The notes beneath the pieces were generated by a model. That model worked only from the letters and a program-made list of their open reading frames with translations, had not been told where the DNA came from and searched no databases. The translations under genes and the position numbers were made by a program. Positions 1 through 7,772 of a stretch of DNA of 64,000 nt are shown one piece after another. The stretch spans positions 248,001 through 312,000 of the forward strand of contig JADKIL010000001.1 of assembly GCA_016721315.1 (NCBI GenBank). The letters run 5' to 3'. This DNA is from Candidatus Villigracilis vicinus. GTDB taxonomy: Bacteria; Chloroflexota; Anaerolineae; Anaerolineales; Villigracilaceae. How positions within the stretch are numbered: the first letter of the stretch is position 1; the number at the start of each line of letters is the position of its first letter.

Positions 1-2
1 GT

Positions 3-1643
3 TCTATTGTGACGAACAACTCGCCCTTTGATCGGTACGCTGCCGGTGATGTGAATGCCCTCACGCCTGCTCAGCGCCGTGGATTGGGACTCTTCCGTTC
101 GGCGGCAACGCGCTGTTTTGAATGTCACGCAGCACCGACCTTCAGCGACGACTCATTCTCTGTCACTGGCGTGCCTGACCTCGAAGGTCAAGTGCATGAT
201 GCCGGGCGCAAAGCCATTGAAGACTCGAGTTTGGATGGCGCATTCAAAGCGCCGACCTTGCGCAATATTGCCCTCACTGCACCTTATATGCACAACGGCG
301 TCTTCAACACCCTTGAAGAAGTCGTGGACTTTTACGCCAAAGGCGGCGGACGTGATGCAGGCGTGCAAGATGTGGATATTCACGTCCTCGGCTTTGAATT
401 GACCGAGCAGGAAAAAGCCGACTTGGTCGCCTTCCTCTATGCGTTGACCGATGAAGGCAACCTGCCTGAAATCCCTGCCTCTGTGCCTTCAGGCTTGCCC
501 GTTGTGGAATCCGTGGAAAACCCTGCGCGTGACGTTGTCAGCCAGGTGAATGCTGCTGAAAGTGAATCAGCCGCCACGTCTACGCATGAGCCGGTGACTT
601 TGAGAGTCGAGCCCGGTCAGACCATTCAGGAAGTTGTCGATCAGGCATTGCCCGGTGACACCATCGAAGTCCCGTATGGTATTTATGAAGAACATGTCAT
701 CATTGACGTGAGCGATATCAAGTTCTTAGGCATTCCGAACGATGCAGGTGAGTGGCCCGTCATCGAAGGTAATGGCACCGGCTCTGATGGTGTGATCGCC
801 TCTGGTAATAACTTTGAGATGGCGTACTTTCAGGTGAAGAACTTTACGAGCAATGGTGTCTTGGTGGAAGGTTCAACACATGTATACCTGCACGATATGT
901 ACATCGAGAACACCGGTGTGTATGGCGTGTACCCCGTGCGTTGTACCGATGTGTTGATCGAACGCATTGAAGGGACGTTGATGAACGATGCGGCGATCTA
1001 TGCGGGCAAATCGAAAGATGTTGTCATCCGCGATACGTTGACCTATGGAAACGTGATCGGCATCGAGTTGGAGAACACCGTCAATGGTGAGGTGTATAAC
1101 AATTACGCTCACGATAACACCATCGGCATTTTCATTGACCTGTTGCCGCAGTTGCCTTCCAAAGTTTCGATGTACACCAAGGTATATGACAACGTTTCAG
1201 AGAACAACAATGGTGCGAACTTTGGCAAGCCTGGCACGGCGGTCTCGCTCATCCCGCCGGGAACGGGTATGTTGATCCTTGCGGCAGATCATGTGGAAGT
1301 GTATGGCAATACTTTCAAGGGCAATAAAACGGTTGGTTTGGCGATCTTCAACCTCACCATTGGTTTCTCGCCTGAAGAGATCGACGTAGACCCCAACCCC
1401 GACCATAACTTTGCCCACGATAACATCTATGAGAACAATGGGTATGATGCCGACCCATTCGTGAAGAATATGCTTGGCAGTGGTTTTGATATTGTGTGGG
1501 ATACCACCGGTGTTGATAATCGCTTCGATGAACCGAACGCGAAGACATCTTTCCCGCCTGCCTTGCCCAAGAGCAACTGGCCCCAGCCGTTGTATAACTT
1601 GTACTGGCGTGTTTTGAATTTTGCTGTGGGGTTGATCTCGTAA
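3..1643 (+). CDS. Cytochrome c peroxidase-like / parallel beta-helix fusion (5' truncated)
   Basis: The reading frame is already open at the window edge, so the N-terminus lies upstream; the GTG at 9 is only the first possible start and is used here for numbering. Residues 1-150 resemble the second heme domain of di-heme cytochrome c peroxidases (MauG/CcpA family). They contain one CxxCH heme motif (CFECH, 36-40) and a probable axial Met in APYMHNG (about 94). After a Ser/Thr/Pro linker (150-195), residues 196-480 form a right-handed parallel beta-helix of the NosD/pectate-lyase type, with repeated short strands rich in N, G, V and I. The first heme domain and an export signal should lie upstream. 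The role is probably periplasmic or surface redox chemistry combined with carbohydrate or surface binding, which is inference. A strong terminator follows. Confidence 0.8.
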   Translation, partial: SIVTNNSPFDRYAAGDVNALTPAQRRGLGLFRSAATRCFECHAAPTFSDDSFSVTGVPDLEGQVHDAGRKAIEDSSLDGAFKAPTLRNIALTAPYMHNGVFNTLEEVVDFYAKGGGRDAGVQDVDIHVLGFELTEQEKADLVAFLYALTDEGNLPEIPASVPSGLPVVESVENPARDVVSQVNAAESESAATSTHEPVTLRVEPGQTIQEVVDQALPGDTIEVPYGIYEEHVIIDVSDIKFLGIPNDAGEWPVIEGNGTGSDGVIASGNNFEMAYFQVKNFTSNGVLVEGSTHVYLHDMYIENTGVYGVYPVRCTDVLIERIEGTLMNDAAIYAGKSKDVVIRDTLTYGNVIGIELENTVNGEVYNNYAHDNTIGIFIDLLPQLPSKVSMYTKVYDNVSENNNGANFGKPGTAVSLIPPGTGMLILAADHVEVYGNTFKGNKTVGLAIFNLTIGFSPEEIDVDPNPDHNFAHDNIYENNGYDADPFVKNMLGSGFDIVWDTTGVDNRFDEPNAKTSFPPALPKSNWPQPLYNLYWRVLNFAVGLIS

Positions 1644-1650
1644 TTGAAAA

Positions 1651-1686
1651 AACTCGGCTGAGGGCTTAGCCCTCAGCCGAGTTTTT
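1651..1686. terminator. Bidirectional intrinsic terminator
   Basis: A perfect 14-bp stem (1651-1664 with 1670-1683) and a 5-nt loop has A-rich sequence on the left and T-rich sequence on the right. It lies between the converging fusion gene and priA and can serve both. Confidence 0.88.
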
Positions 1687-3751
1687 ATAATATGTTGATG
1701 GGGTCTATCTCAAGCCGCCAGTCGTTGAATCGCATATCTTTCAAAACAGCTGCCGGGTCGGGTCCACGTAAGACGACCTGCCAGCGGTACTCGCCATTTT
1801 CTTTGGCAAAGAAACAGGGAACGGGACCAATTAATTCCGTTTGACGGAACCCGCCCGCCTCAAGCTTTAACTTTAGCTTGTCTGCCATTTTTTTGGCTTC
1901 TTCTTCCGCTTTGGCATTGTCTACATTCTTATATTCAAGTCGTGCCAATTTCGCAAAGGGTGGGTAGCCTAATAATTTTCGATATTCCAATTCACGCGCA
2001 TAAAATCCGTTCACATCATGCCCGGCGGCAAATTGAAGTGCATAATGTTCCGGGGTAAAGGTCTGCATAATGACCTTGCCGCCGCGTGAAGAGCGACCTG
2101 CCCGCCCAGCTACTTGGGTAAGTGTTTGAAATACTCTTTCATTGGCGAATGGATCGGGCAAATTCAAACCGACATCTGCCAGCACGATGCCAACTAATGT
2201 GACCAAGGGTAAATCCAAACCTTTGGCGAGCATTTGTGTGCCGACCAAAATATCGGCTTGATGATTCGCAAAGTGGGTCAGGATGATCTCGTGCGCATCT
2301 TTCTGACGAGTCGTGTCCCAGTCCCATCGTAGAGTCCGCGCTTGTGGAAACATGGATTTGATTTCCGCTTCCACTCTTTCACTGCCCAAACCATATTCAC
2401 GAATTTGCGTGCTCGCACAAGTCGGGCAGGTCTTTGGCATCTGGCGCGTGTATCCGCAGCGGTGGCAAAGCAATCCATTGACCTTTGACATTTGTCCGTC
2501 GACATGCAACGTCAACGGCGTTTCGCAGTTGGGGCATTTCAGGGTCGTGCCGCAATCACGGCAGAAGATGTAGGTGGAGGTTCCACGGCGGTTGAGATAA
2601 ACAATTGCCTGCTCTTTGCGCTCGAGCACTTCTGCTAAAGACTCTGCTAGTGTTTTTGAAAAAATCCCGCGATTGCCGTTCTTTAACTCCTCGCGCATGT
2701 CCACTACTTGGACGGGCGGAAGGTTTGAGTCAGTCACGCGATTCGGCAGTTCTAACACCCTCATCCCCGACCCTTCTCCCGAAAGGCGAAGGGAGTGCTC
2801 GGCGGTATAACGTTGTTCGACGGTTGGTGTGGCAGAGCCGAGTACACACACTGCCCCACATAGACGGGCATATTCTTCTGCGGCGGTCACCGCGTTGTAA
2901 TACGGCGGCTCGCTTTGATAATAGGAACTGTCGTGGCACTCATCCACGACGATGAGACCGATGTTTGGCAACGGCGCAAACAATGCCGAGCGTGCGCCGA
3001 TGATGACGTTCAACTTCCCATCACGGGCACGGCGCCAGGTGTCGTATCGTTCCCCTTCAGAAAGCTTCGAGTGAACCAAGCCGACCTGCCCTGGAAAACG
3101 CGAGACAAAGCGCCGTACGGCTTGTGGGGTCAACGCAATTTCAGGGACGAGGATCAGCGCCTGCTTGCCGTTCTTTATCACTTCTTCCGCTGCTCGTAAA
3201 TAAATTTCCGTTTTGCCGGAACCAGTCACACCGTATAAAAGGAAGGGAGCAGGCTGATTGCGAAAAGATGAAAGGATCGCATGCAACGCATCATTTTGTT
3301 CAGAGGTTAGTGATAACTCGCTGTTCGCTTCCTGTTGTTCGACCCTTTCCAATGGGTCTCGGAAAATCTCGTTCTCAAACAAGCGGATCAAACCGCGTTC
3401 TTCAAGTTCTTGCAAGTCGGCGATGTTGCTGCCGGTTTGCGCATAAACCCACGAAAGATTCACCGGCACAGGTTGTTGGATGAGGAAGCGCAGAGCCGCT
3501 TCACGCCGGGTTTGAGTCGCTTTTGTGGAGCCAAGAGAGCTTATCTCCGCCTGAGCTGCTTCAGGTGTGACGGCAAGCTGCGCAACGCGGATATTCTTTG
3601 GGCGTACGCGTGGCGGCGGCAGGACGTTCTTCGAAGTCAACACGCCTTTTTTGACGAGCATGTTGGCGGTCTTACGCCAATCTACTTTGGCGAAGTGAGA
3701 GTCGATCTGACGTCCGCGCAGGGGTCCGCGTTCGGTCAGAAGGTTTATCAA
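1685..3751 (-). CDS. priA: Primosomal helicase PriA, main (C-terminal) part
   Basis: PriA restarts stalled replication forks by loading the primosome. This 688-residue frame holds the winged-helix region (1-70), Walker A GVTGSGKT (174-181), a DECH box (270-273), and the cysteine-rich zinc region (about 395-440, several CxxC pairs). The C-terminal helicase motifs follow. The first PriA domain lies in a different frame at 3748-4149. This part begins at a TTG (3751) that overlaps the stop of the upstream part in a TTGA tetranucleotide. Together the two parts give about 820 residues, the usual PriA length. Residues 319-330 correspond to an unusual in-frame palindromic repeat (2762-2797) between the ATPase motifs. 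A functional PriA could come from translational coupling, from a different heptamer count in the real genome, or from neither. Confidence 0.9.
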   Translation of the reverse strand: MINLLTERGPLRGRQIDSHFAKVDWRKTANMLVKKGVLTSKNVLPPPRVRPKNIRVAQLAVTPEAAQAEISSLGSTKATQTRREAALRFLIQQPVPVNLSWVYAQTGSNIADLQELEERGLIRLFENEIFRDPLERVEQQEANSELSLTSEQNDALHAILSSFRNQPAPFLLYGVTGSGKTEIYLRAAEEVIKNGKQALILVPEIALTPQAVRRFVSRFPGQVGLVHSKLSEGERYDTWRRARDGKLNVIIGARSALFAPLPNIGLIVVDECHDSSYYQSEPPYYNAVTAAEEYARLCGAVCVLGSATPTVEQRYTAEHSLRLSGEGSGMRVLELPNRVTDSNLPPVQVVDMREELKNGNRGIFSKTLAESLAEVLERKEQAIVYLNRRGTSTYIFCRDCGTTLKCPNCETPLTLHVDGQMSKVNGLLCHRCGYTRQMPKTCPTCASTQIREYGLGSERVEAEIKSMFPQARTLRWDWDTTRQKDAHEIILTHFANHQADILVGTQMLAKGLDLPLVTLVGIVLADVGLNLPDPFANERVFQTLTQVAGRAGRSSRGGKVIMQTFTPEHYALQFAAGHDVNGFYARELEYRKLLGYPPFAKLARLEYKNVDNAKAEEEAKKMADKLKLKLEAGGFRQTELIGPVPCFFAKENGEYRWQVVLRGPDPAAVLKDMRFNDWRLEIDPINIL
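2762..2797. repeat. Palindromic repeat inserted in frame in priA
   Basis: The plus strand reads CCTCATCCCC, then a hairpin of the form CCCTTCTCCC-GAAA-GGCGAAGGG. This adds about 12 residues (SLRLSGEGSGM region) between the SATPT motif and LELPNRV of PriA, where related proteins usually run on directly. A similar palindrome lies in an intergenic region at 63756-63787. Confidence 0.6.
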
Positions 3752-4149
3752 AAGACGACCACTGACGGGGACAGCCGACCGTTGTCTGCGGTCTGTGGTC
3801 TGTGGTCTGCGAGTGAGTAAAGCACATCTGCTTGCTGACTTAACCCGGTGGGGATCATCATGCCGATGATGGCGGAGAGTGGATTCAGCGTAGAGTCCGC
3901 TAACCGCATGGCAAGCGCAAGTTGGGGCGGGGTGAGAAGCGGGGCAGGGTCGAGCAGGTCAAGGATCGGTTTGAGATTCGGTACGGAGGAAGAGTCGGTC
4001 AACTCGACGATAATGCCCTGCACGGTTTGATTTCCAAATGGAGCTGTGACAAGGCAGCCTGCCTGGAGGTGTGGCGCGAGTTCGGCGGGGACAGAATAGT
4101 CGAAGACGCCGGAAATTGCAGGGATGTTGACGGCAAGGCGGGCAAACAT
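3748..4149 (-). CDS. priA: Primosomal helicase PriA, N-terminal 3' DNA-binding domain
   Basis: This 133-residue frame begins with the typical PriA start (FARLAVNIPAISGVFDYSVP) and carries the fold that recognises the 3' end of the leading strand at a fork. It matches PriA up to about residue 112 (IPTGLSQQADVLYSL) and then runs into sequence unlike PriA, ending at a TGA inside the TTGA overlap with the main part. The break coincides with four tandem heptamers at 3782-3809. One more heptamer, or two fewer, would join the two frames with no stop between. A TATAAT element lies 6 nt before the ATG, so the mRNA is probably leaderless. Confidence 0.85.
   Translation of the reverse strand: MFARLAVNIPAISGVFDYSVPAELAPHLQAGCLVTAPFGNQTVQGIIVELTDSSSVPNLKPILDLLDPAPLLTPPQLALAMRLADSTLNPLSAIIGMMIPTGLSQQADVLYSLADHRPQTADNGRLSPSVVVF
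3782..3809. repeat. Tandem heptamer repeat at the priA frame break
   Basis: Four consecutive 7-bp units are visible on the plus strand (TTGTCTG, CGGTCTG, TGGTCTG, TGGTCTG). Because 7 is not divisible by 3, each gain or loss of a unit changes the priA frame. Confidence 0.85.
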
Positions 4150-4155
4150 GAGGTG

Positions 4156-4161
4156 ATTATA
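4156..4161 (-). promoter_or_regulatory. -10 element of priA, leaderless arrangement
   Basis: TATAAT on the minus strand ends 6 nt before the priA ATG, too close for a leader with a ribosome binding site. An overlapping plus-strand TATAAT (4158-4163) and a second one (4168-4173) can serve the divergent gene at 4197. Confidence 0.6.
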
Positions 4162-4196
4162 ATGTTTTATAATATCTTGAACGGAGGCTGATCGAT

Positions 4197-4634
4197 ATGA
4201 GTATTCTTATTCTTGTAGCAGGCGGGGTAATGATCGTGGTTGCCTTGGTGATGCTGGCGCTTGTATTCATGAAGTCAAATCAGGTGAACCTGACGGAGAA
4301 AACAGATGGGAAACCAGAATGGATGCATGCGATGCCTCCGGCTGAAACTGTGGCGGCAACCCTGAAGGATGGGGAAGGCGTAGCGCTGTTCGATCATGAT
4401 GAAGGCGAGAAACTTGCAGCACCCTTTGCTGAACAGATCGAAGATGTGTTGCGTGCAAAAGTGGAAAGTGACCCTTACCTAAAATCTTTTAATATCGACT
4501 TTGGGACGGCTCCCGATGGTGGGTTGGAGATATGGGTGAACGGCGAGAAATATGAAGGTGTGGCGAACCTGCCCGATGAACAGTTGAAAAAGACATTCCT
4601 TCAGGTTGTGAAGGAATGGAATAGCAGGGGGTAG
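4197..4634 (+). CDS. Small membrane-anchored protein of unknown function
   Basis: The protein has 145 residues. An N-terminal hydrophobic helix (about 2-24) anchors it, followed by a soluble acidic domain of about 110 residues ending in IWVNGEKYEGVANLPDEQL. No catalytic motif was recognised. A GGAGG site at 4183-4187 sits 9 nt before the ATG. The gene is transcribed divergently from priA and is followed by a terminator with a GAAA tetraloop. It looks like a real gene by start signal, length and terminator, but its function is unknown. Confidence 0.8.
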   Translation: MSILILVAGGVMIVVALVMLALVFMKSNQVNLTEKTDGKPEWMHAMPPAETVAATLKDGEGVALFDHDEGEKLAAPFAEQIEDVLRAKVESDPYLKSFNIDFGTAPDGGLEIWVNGEKYEGVANLPDEQLKKTFLQVVKEWNSRG

Positions 4635-4654
4635 AGTTAATAAACAGGTGAAGG

Positions 4655-4686
4655 CGCGCCGGAGGAAACTCTGGCGCGTTATTGTT
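4655..4686. terminator. Intrinsic terminator with GAAA tetraloop
   Basis: A 10-bp stem (4655-4664 with 4669-4678, one G-T pair) closes a GAAA loop and is followed by a T-rich stretch. It separates the small membrane protein from the converging MEMO1-family gene. Confidence 0.75.
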
Positions 4687-5509
4687 TTAAGATCACTGCG
4701 GCGCCATAGCCGACCACAGAGGAATAGTCACCGGTGACATCCCCGGATGTGGCATGTTTAAGGACTTGAACCTTGTTCGCTCCAAGAGCTTGTGCCGCCC
4801 ACATTACCGCGGCAACTGCGGCATGCCCGCAGGCGAAGCCTTTGCCGGTTTGCTCGGCTTCAAAGATCGAAGCAGGGTCGAACGCTTCAAATCGTTTTAG
4901 CATTTCCTGGTCATATGTGCTGGCGGTTCGTTGGTCGTAGAAATGTGACAGGTCGGTGGATGCGATGAGGATGGCGTTCTTGTGCTGCAGCGTATGTGCC
5001 AGCGCTTCGCCAAGCTGCTTTGCAATGGAATCTTCCTGTGCTCGCAACATAATGGGTAGAAGTTTGAATTTGTTCTTGAAGATGCGCTGCAAGAAGGGAA
5101 GCTCGATCTCAAGCGAATGTTCCCGGTCGTTTGCCATGGGGGTGATGGGCAGAGGAAGCTGGCTTTGAAGTTCAGCCAAAGCAGATCGGTCCACTTCGAG
5201 CTCACCTAGAGGTGTGGCATAGGCTTGGTGTTTGGTCGTGAGTAGAGGGTGCGGGCTGTAGTTGTGGAACGGTGAAATGACAGCAGCGAGGTCGGGGGCA
5301 AGTCCGTGCAATGTCGCGAAGGCATGGGCGGCAACTGCACCGGAGTAACGGTGCCCGGCATGCGGTGCGATGACTGCGATGACCTGTCCGCTTAATTTTG
5401 GCAGTTTGACCTCTGCCAGGAATTTGTCTATGCTGGCGGCTAATATTTTGGGATTCTCAGGATACCAAGTCCCTGCTATCGGTGAAGGGCGGATGTCTGG
5501 TGCGGTCAT
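4679..5509 (-). CDS. amrB: MEMO1-family protein (AmmeMemoRadiSam system protein B)
   Basis: The 276-residue protein matches the MEMO/AmrB family along its length: RPSPIAGTWYP at the N-terminus, IAPHAGHRYSG (about 47-57), a central ST-DLSHF segment and GHAAVAAVMWA near the end. MEMO proteins share a fold with non-heme-iron extradiol dioxygenases. In many prokaryotes they occur with an AMMECR1 protein and a radical SAM protein. Neither partner is in this window, so the gene is separate here. A TACAAT element ends 6 nt before the ATG, suggesting a leaderless mRNA. The family assignment is firm, but the substrate is not known. Confidence 0.88.
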   Translation of the reverse strand: MTAPDIRPSPIAGTWYPENPKILAASIDKFLAEVKLPKLSGQVIAVIAPHAGHRYSGAVAAHAFATLHGLAPDLAAVISPFHNYSPHPLLTTKHQAYATPLGELEVDRSALAELQSQLPLPITPMANDREHSLEIELPFLQRIFKNKFKLLPIMLRAQEDSIAKQLGEALAHTLQHKNAILIASTDLSHFYDQRTASTYDQEMLKRFEAFDPASIFEAEQTGKGFACGHAAVAAVMWAAQALGANKVQVLKHATSGDVTGDYSSVVGYGAAVILKQ

Positions 5510-5515
5510 GTTTTT

Positions 5516-5521
5516 ATTGTA
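5516..5521 (-). promoter_or_regulatory. -10 element of the MEMO1-family gene, leaderless arrangement
   Basis: TACAAT on the minus strand ends 6 nt before the ATG at 5509. Confidence 0.5.
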
Positions 5522-5534
5522 GCACTCTGAAAAT

Positions 5535-5568
5535 AAAAGACCCTCGCGAATTTTCGCGAGGGTCTTTT
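5535..5568. terminator. Intrinsic terminator
   Basis: A perfect 16-bp stem (5535-5550 with 5553-5568) ends in a TTTT tract on both strands. It lies downstream of the lipoprotein gene at 5585. Confidence 0.88.
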
Positions 5569-5584
5569 GATAGAGTAGTTTTGA

Positions 5585-6205
5585 TTACGGAATGCGGTAC
5601 GAGGCGATGGCGTTGTTGATGGTGTCTATGGTTGCCTGGTCTGCGCTGCCCATCCACCAGGAGGTGAGCATCATAAAGGTGCTGTTGTCGTCGCCACGAG
5701 TCTCGAAGAAGGAGACTCCGGAATAACCGCCGCTTTTGGAAACCCATTCGAGGCGTTCGGAACCGTCGTTCATGATCTGATCGCTGGAAATGCGGATATC
5801 GCCGACAGCGCCAGTGGCGCTATAGAAGTTGTTGATCAACTCCAGAGCGAATTGCCCCTTCTGGCTCTTTACGAAAGCCGTTCCGTCGTTGTAAACAAGG
5901 TTTTCAACGAAGCCCGACACTTCATCGGGAGATGTGAAGCGGTCTACGTAGTAGTTGTCACCGGTGGTATGGCTGTACAGCCAGTCGCCGGGCAGGTCGA
6001 AGGCGGCGAGACCGTTCTCATCAGTAAAGGTGACCAGTCCATTATCTGCGGGTTGCTGCTGTTGCTGCTCACCCTGATCTTGGGGAACGTTGGTTGGAAC
6101 GGGCGGAATAGTGGGGTTCACAGCAGGGGTGGATGAACCGCCACACGCCAGGCTGACAACCATTAAAAGGGCGGCAAAAGCAAATATCATACGGTAACTT
6201 TTCAT
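5585..6205 (-). CDS. Lipoprotein of unknown function, paralog 1
   Basis: A signal peptide with lipobox (VSLAC, Cys about 21) is followed by a Pro/Thr/Gln-rich linker containing a short Gln run, then a globular domain of about 150 residues (FDLPGDWLYSHTTG to IASYRIP). The next gene on the same strand (6308-6988) encodes a clear paralog with the same layout and the same ending. The domain resembles small beta-rich secreted domains in which a protein-surface lipoprotein is compared with its neighbour, but no enzyme motif is visible. Exported and anchored on the outer face of the membrane by inference. Function unknown. Confidence 0.85.
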   Translation of the reverse strand: MKSYRMIFAFAALLMVVSLACGGSSTPAVNPTIPPVPTNVPQDQGEQQQQQPADNGLVTFTDENGLAAFDLPGDWLYSHTTGDNYYVDRFTSPDEVSGFVENLVYNDGTAFVKSQKGQFALELINNFYSATGAVGDIRISSDQIMNDGSERLEWVSKSGGYSGVSFFETRGDDNSTFMMLTSWWMGSADQATIDTINNAIASYRIP

Positions 6206-6251
6206 TTATTAATTATTCTCCTTAAATTTATATGATTATATGGGTTTTATT

Positions 6252-6290
6252 AAAAACAAAAAGAGTACCGAAGTACTCTTTTTGTTTTTT
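6252..6290. terminator. Intrinsic terminator
   Basis: A 17-bp stem (6252-6268 with 6273-6289) closes a CGAA loop with T-runs on both strands. It terminates the lipoprotein gene at 6308-6988. Confidence 0.88.
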
Positions 6291-6307
6291 GTGTGGTTAT
6301 AGCGGGA

Positions 6308-6988
6308 CTACGGAATACGGTAAGTAGCAATGGCATTATCGACAACATCAAGGACTGCCTGATCGGCATTGTTGTCCCACCAGGCGGTCAGCATTAACCA
6401 GGTGCGTTTGTCGTCGCCGCGCACTTCAAAGAAGGATACGCCCGTGTAATTACCGCCTTTGGAAATCCACTCGAAACGTTCTGAACCATCTTGCATGATC
6501 TGGTCGCTCTTGATGCGAATATCACCATTATTTGTTCCGGTGCTGCTGTAGTAGGTGTTCAAGATGTCGAGCGCTACAGCCTGACTGATCGAATTGTTGA
6601 CGGTAACACCTTCGTTCGCGAACATGACCAGACTTTCAATTTTTGCCGCTTCATCAGGGGAGGTGAAGGTATCGGTGTAGGCAGTTACATCTGTGTAGAT
6701 CGTATCGCCGTGATCGGTGTGGAGGTAGGTCCAGTCGCCGGGCAGGTCGAACGCCAATAGGTTATTTGCATCAACAAATGTAACGATCCCGTTATCGGTA
6801 GTTTGCTGCTGTCCTTGCTGCTGGTCCTGCTGTTGTCCCTGCTGCTGGTCCTGCTGGACGGGGGGATTGGTCGGAATAGGGGGCAAGGTGGGGTTGGCGG
6901 TAGGCTCTTGTTGTGATGTGGCACTGCATGCCAAACTGACAGCCAGCATAATTGCCAAAAAGACAAATACCATACGATATGATTTCAT
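6308..6988 (-). CDS. Lipoprotein of unknown function, paralog 2 with Gln-rich repeat linker
   Basis: The start at 6988 is chosen because a GAGGAG site precedes it and the protein then begins with a clean lipoprotein signal (MKSYRMVF to VSLAC). The frame is open further upstream but gives no signal peptide. The 226-residue protein has a linker with a repeated Gln-rich heptapeptide (QDQQQGQ, twice). The C-terminal domain is alignable by eye with its neighbour at 5585-6205 (FDLPGDW, SDQIM-DGSERFEW, SFFE-RGDD, IATYRIP). The two genes are a tandem duplication, each with its own terminator. Function unknown. Confidence 0.85.
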   Translation of the reverse strand: MKSYRMVFVFLAIMLAVSLACSATSQQEPTANPTLPPIPTNPPVQQDQQQGQQQDQQQGQQQTTDNGIVTFVDANNLLAFDLPGDWTYLHTDHGDTIYTDVTAYTDTFTSPDEAAKIESLVMFANEGVTVNNSISQAVALDILNTYYSSTGTNNGDIRIKSDQIMQDGSERFEWISKGGNYTGVSFFEVRGDDKRTWLMLTAWWDNNADQAVLDVVDNAIATYRIP

Positions 6989-7195
6989 GTTCTTTTCTCC
7001 TCTTTTTGTAAGTTGATCAATACAAGGATACACTAGCAATTAAGGTCTTTTGTAGGGTACCTTAGTCTCATTTTACACTCTCGAATTTTTACTGCATAGT
7101 GCTAAAACAGAATCACTTTGCAATCCGTGTGAACCTGAAAAAATAAAGAGGGAAAAAATGAAAGACGCTGTCAGTTCAATGGTTCACTATAAATG

Positions 7196-7239
7196 AAAAG
7201 CTCACCCTCAAGGTTTAGGTTTCGAGAGTGAGCTTTTTT
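7196..7239. terminator. Probable intrinsic terminator
   Basis: A stem of about 13 bp with one mismatch (7196-7209 with 7224-7237) and a 14-nt loop has T-rich flanks on both strands. It lies downstream of the minus-strand operon ending at 7254. Confidence 0.65.
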
Positions 7240-7253
7240 GTTCGGGGAATATT

Positions 7254-7772
7254 TTATTTGGCTGCTTTGCGGGTTCGCTTGACTTTTTCAGGCTGGACAG
7301 GTTCTTCGGAGGCGGGGACTTCAACCGCTTCGAGGGGCAGTGCAGGGGTACTGACTTCCAGAATGGGTTGCGGTGGAGTGACTGGATTTGCGGAAACCAT
7401 AGTTGGCTGGTTGATGCGCTTGAAATAATCTTTGACTGTAAGATCACTGTAAAAGATCAGTGTGAGGATGCCAACCACCATTGAGAAGATATTGCCCATT
7501 AAAAAGGTGAGGATCTGGAATACGGCAATGGAAGTGGCGGGTTGTACCGGCTGTGGTTGGGTGCTCAGTAGTTTTGCCGCATAAATGATCTCAAAGATGC
7601 CGAGGATTGTGGGCAAGATGGTGATCGGAAGACAGACCACGCCAACCAAGGTTCCGAGCGCGGTTGCCGATGCGACGAATCCCCAAAAGAGGTTGGTGAT
7701 GCCGCTGAGTAAAGTCATCACGGCAATGGCGGTCACCAGCCCGGGTTTTTGCTCTGTGTAGGATGTGTTCAT
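7254..7772 (-). CDS. Multi-spanning membrane protein of unknown function
   Basis: The 172-residue protein has about three hydrophobic segments (roughly 13-37, 42-66 and 80-108), then a Pro-rich tail ending in basic residues (KVKRTRKAAK). Its ATG overlaps the stop of the upstream gene (7769-8728), so it is the third gene of an overlapping operon. No family was recognised. The cytosolic tail is likely charged and flexible. Confidence 0.78.
   Translation of the reverse strand: MNTSYTEQKPGLVTAIAVMTLLSGITNLFWGFVASATALGTLVGVVCLPITILPTILGIFEIIYAAKLLSTQPQPVQPATSIAVFQILTFLMGNIFSMVVGILTLIFYSDLTVKDYFKRINQPTMVSANPVTPPQPILEVSTPALPLEAVEVPASEEPVQPEKVKRTRKAAK

Noticed and set aside
3748..3760. Programmed -1 ribosomal frameshift in priA
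   Set aside because: The GTC-TTT-TGA context is not a good slippery heptamer and no stimulatory hairpin was seen; the heptamer repeat is a simpler explanation.
3335..3820. Open frame of 161 codons on the plus strand opposite priA
   Set aside because: It runs antisense through strongly conserved PriA sequence and has no start signal or domain; it is a shadow.
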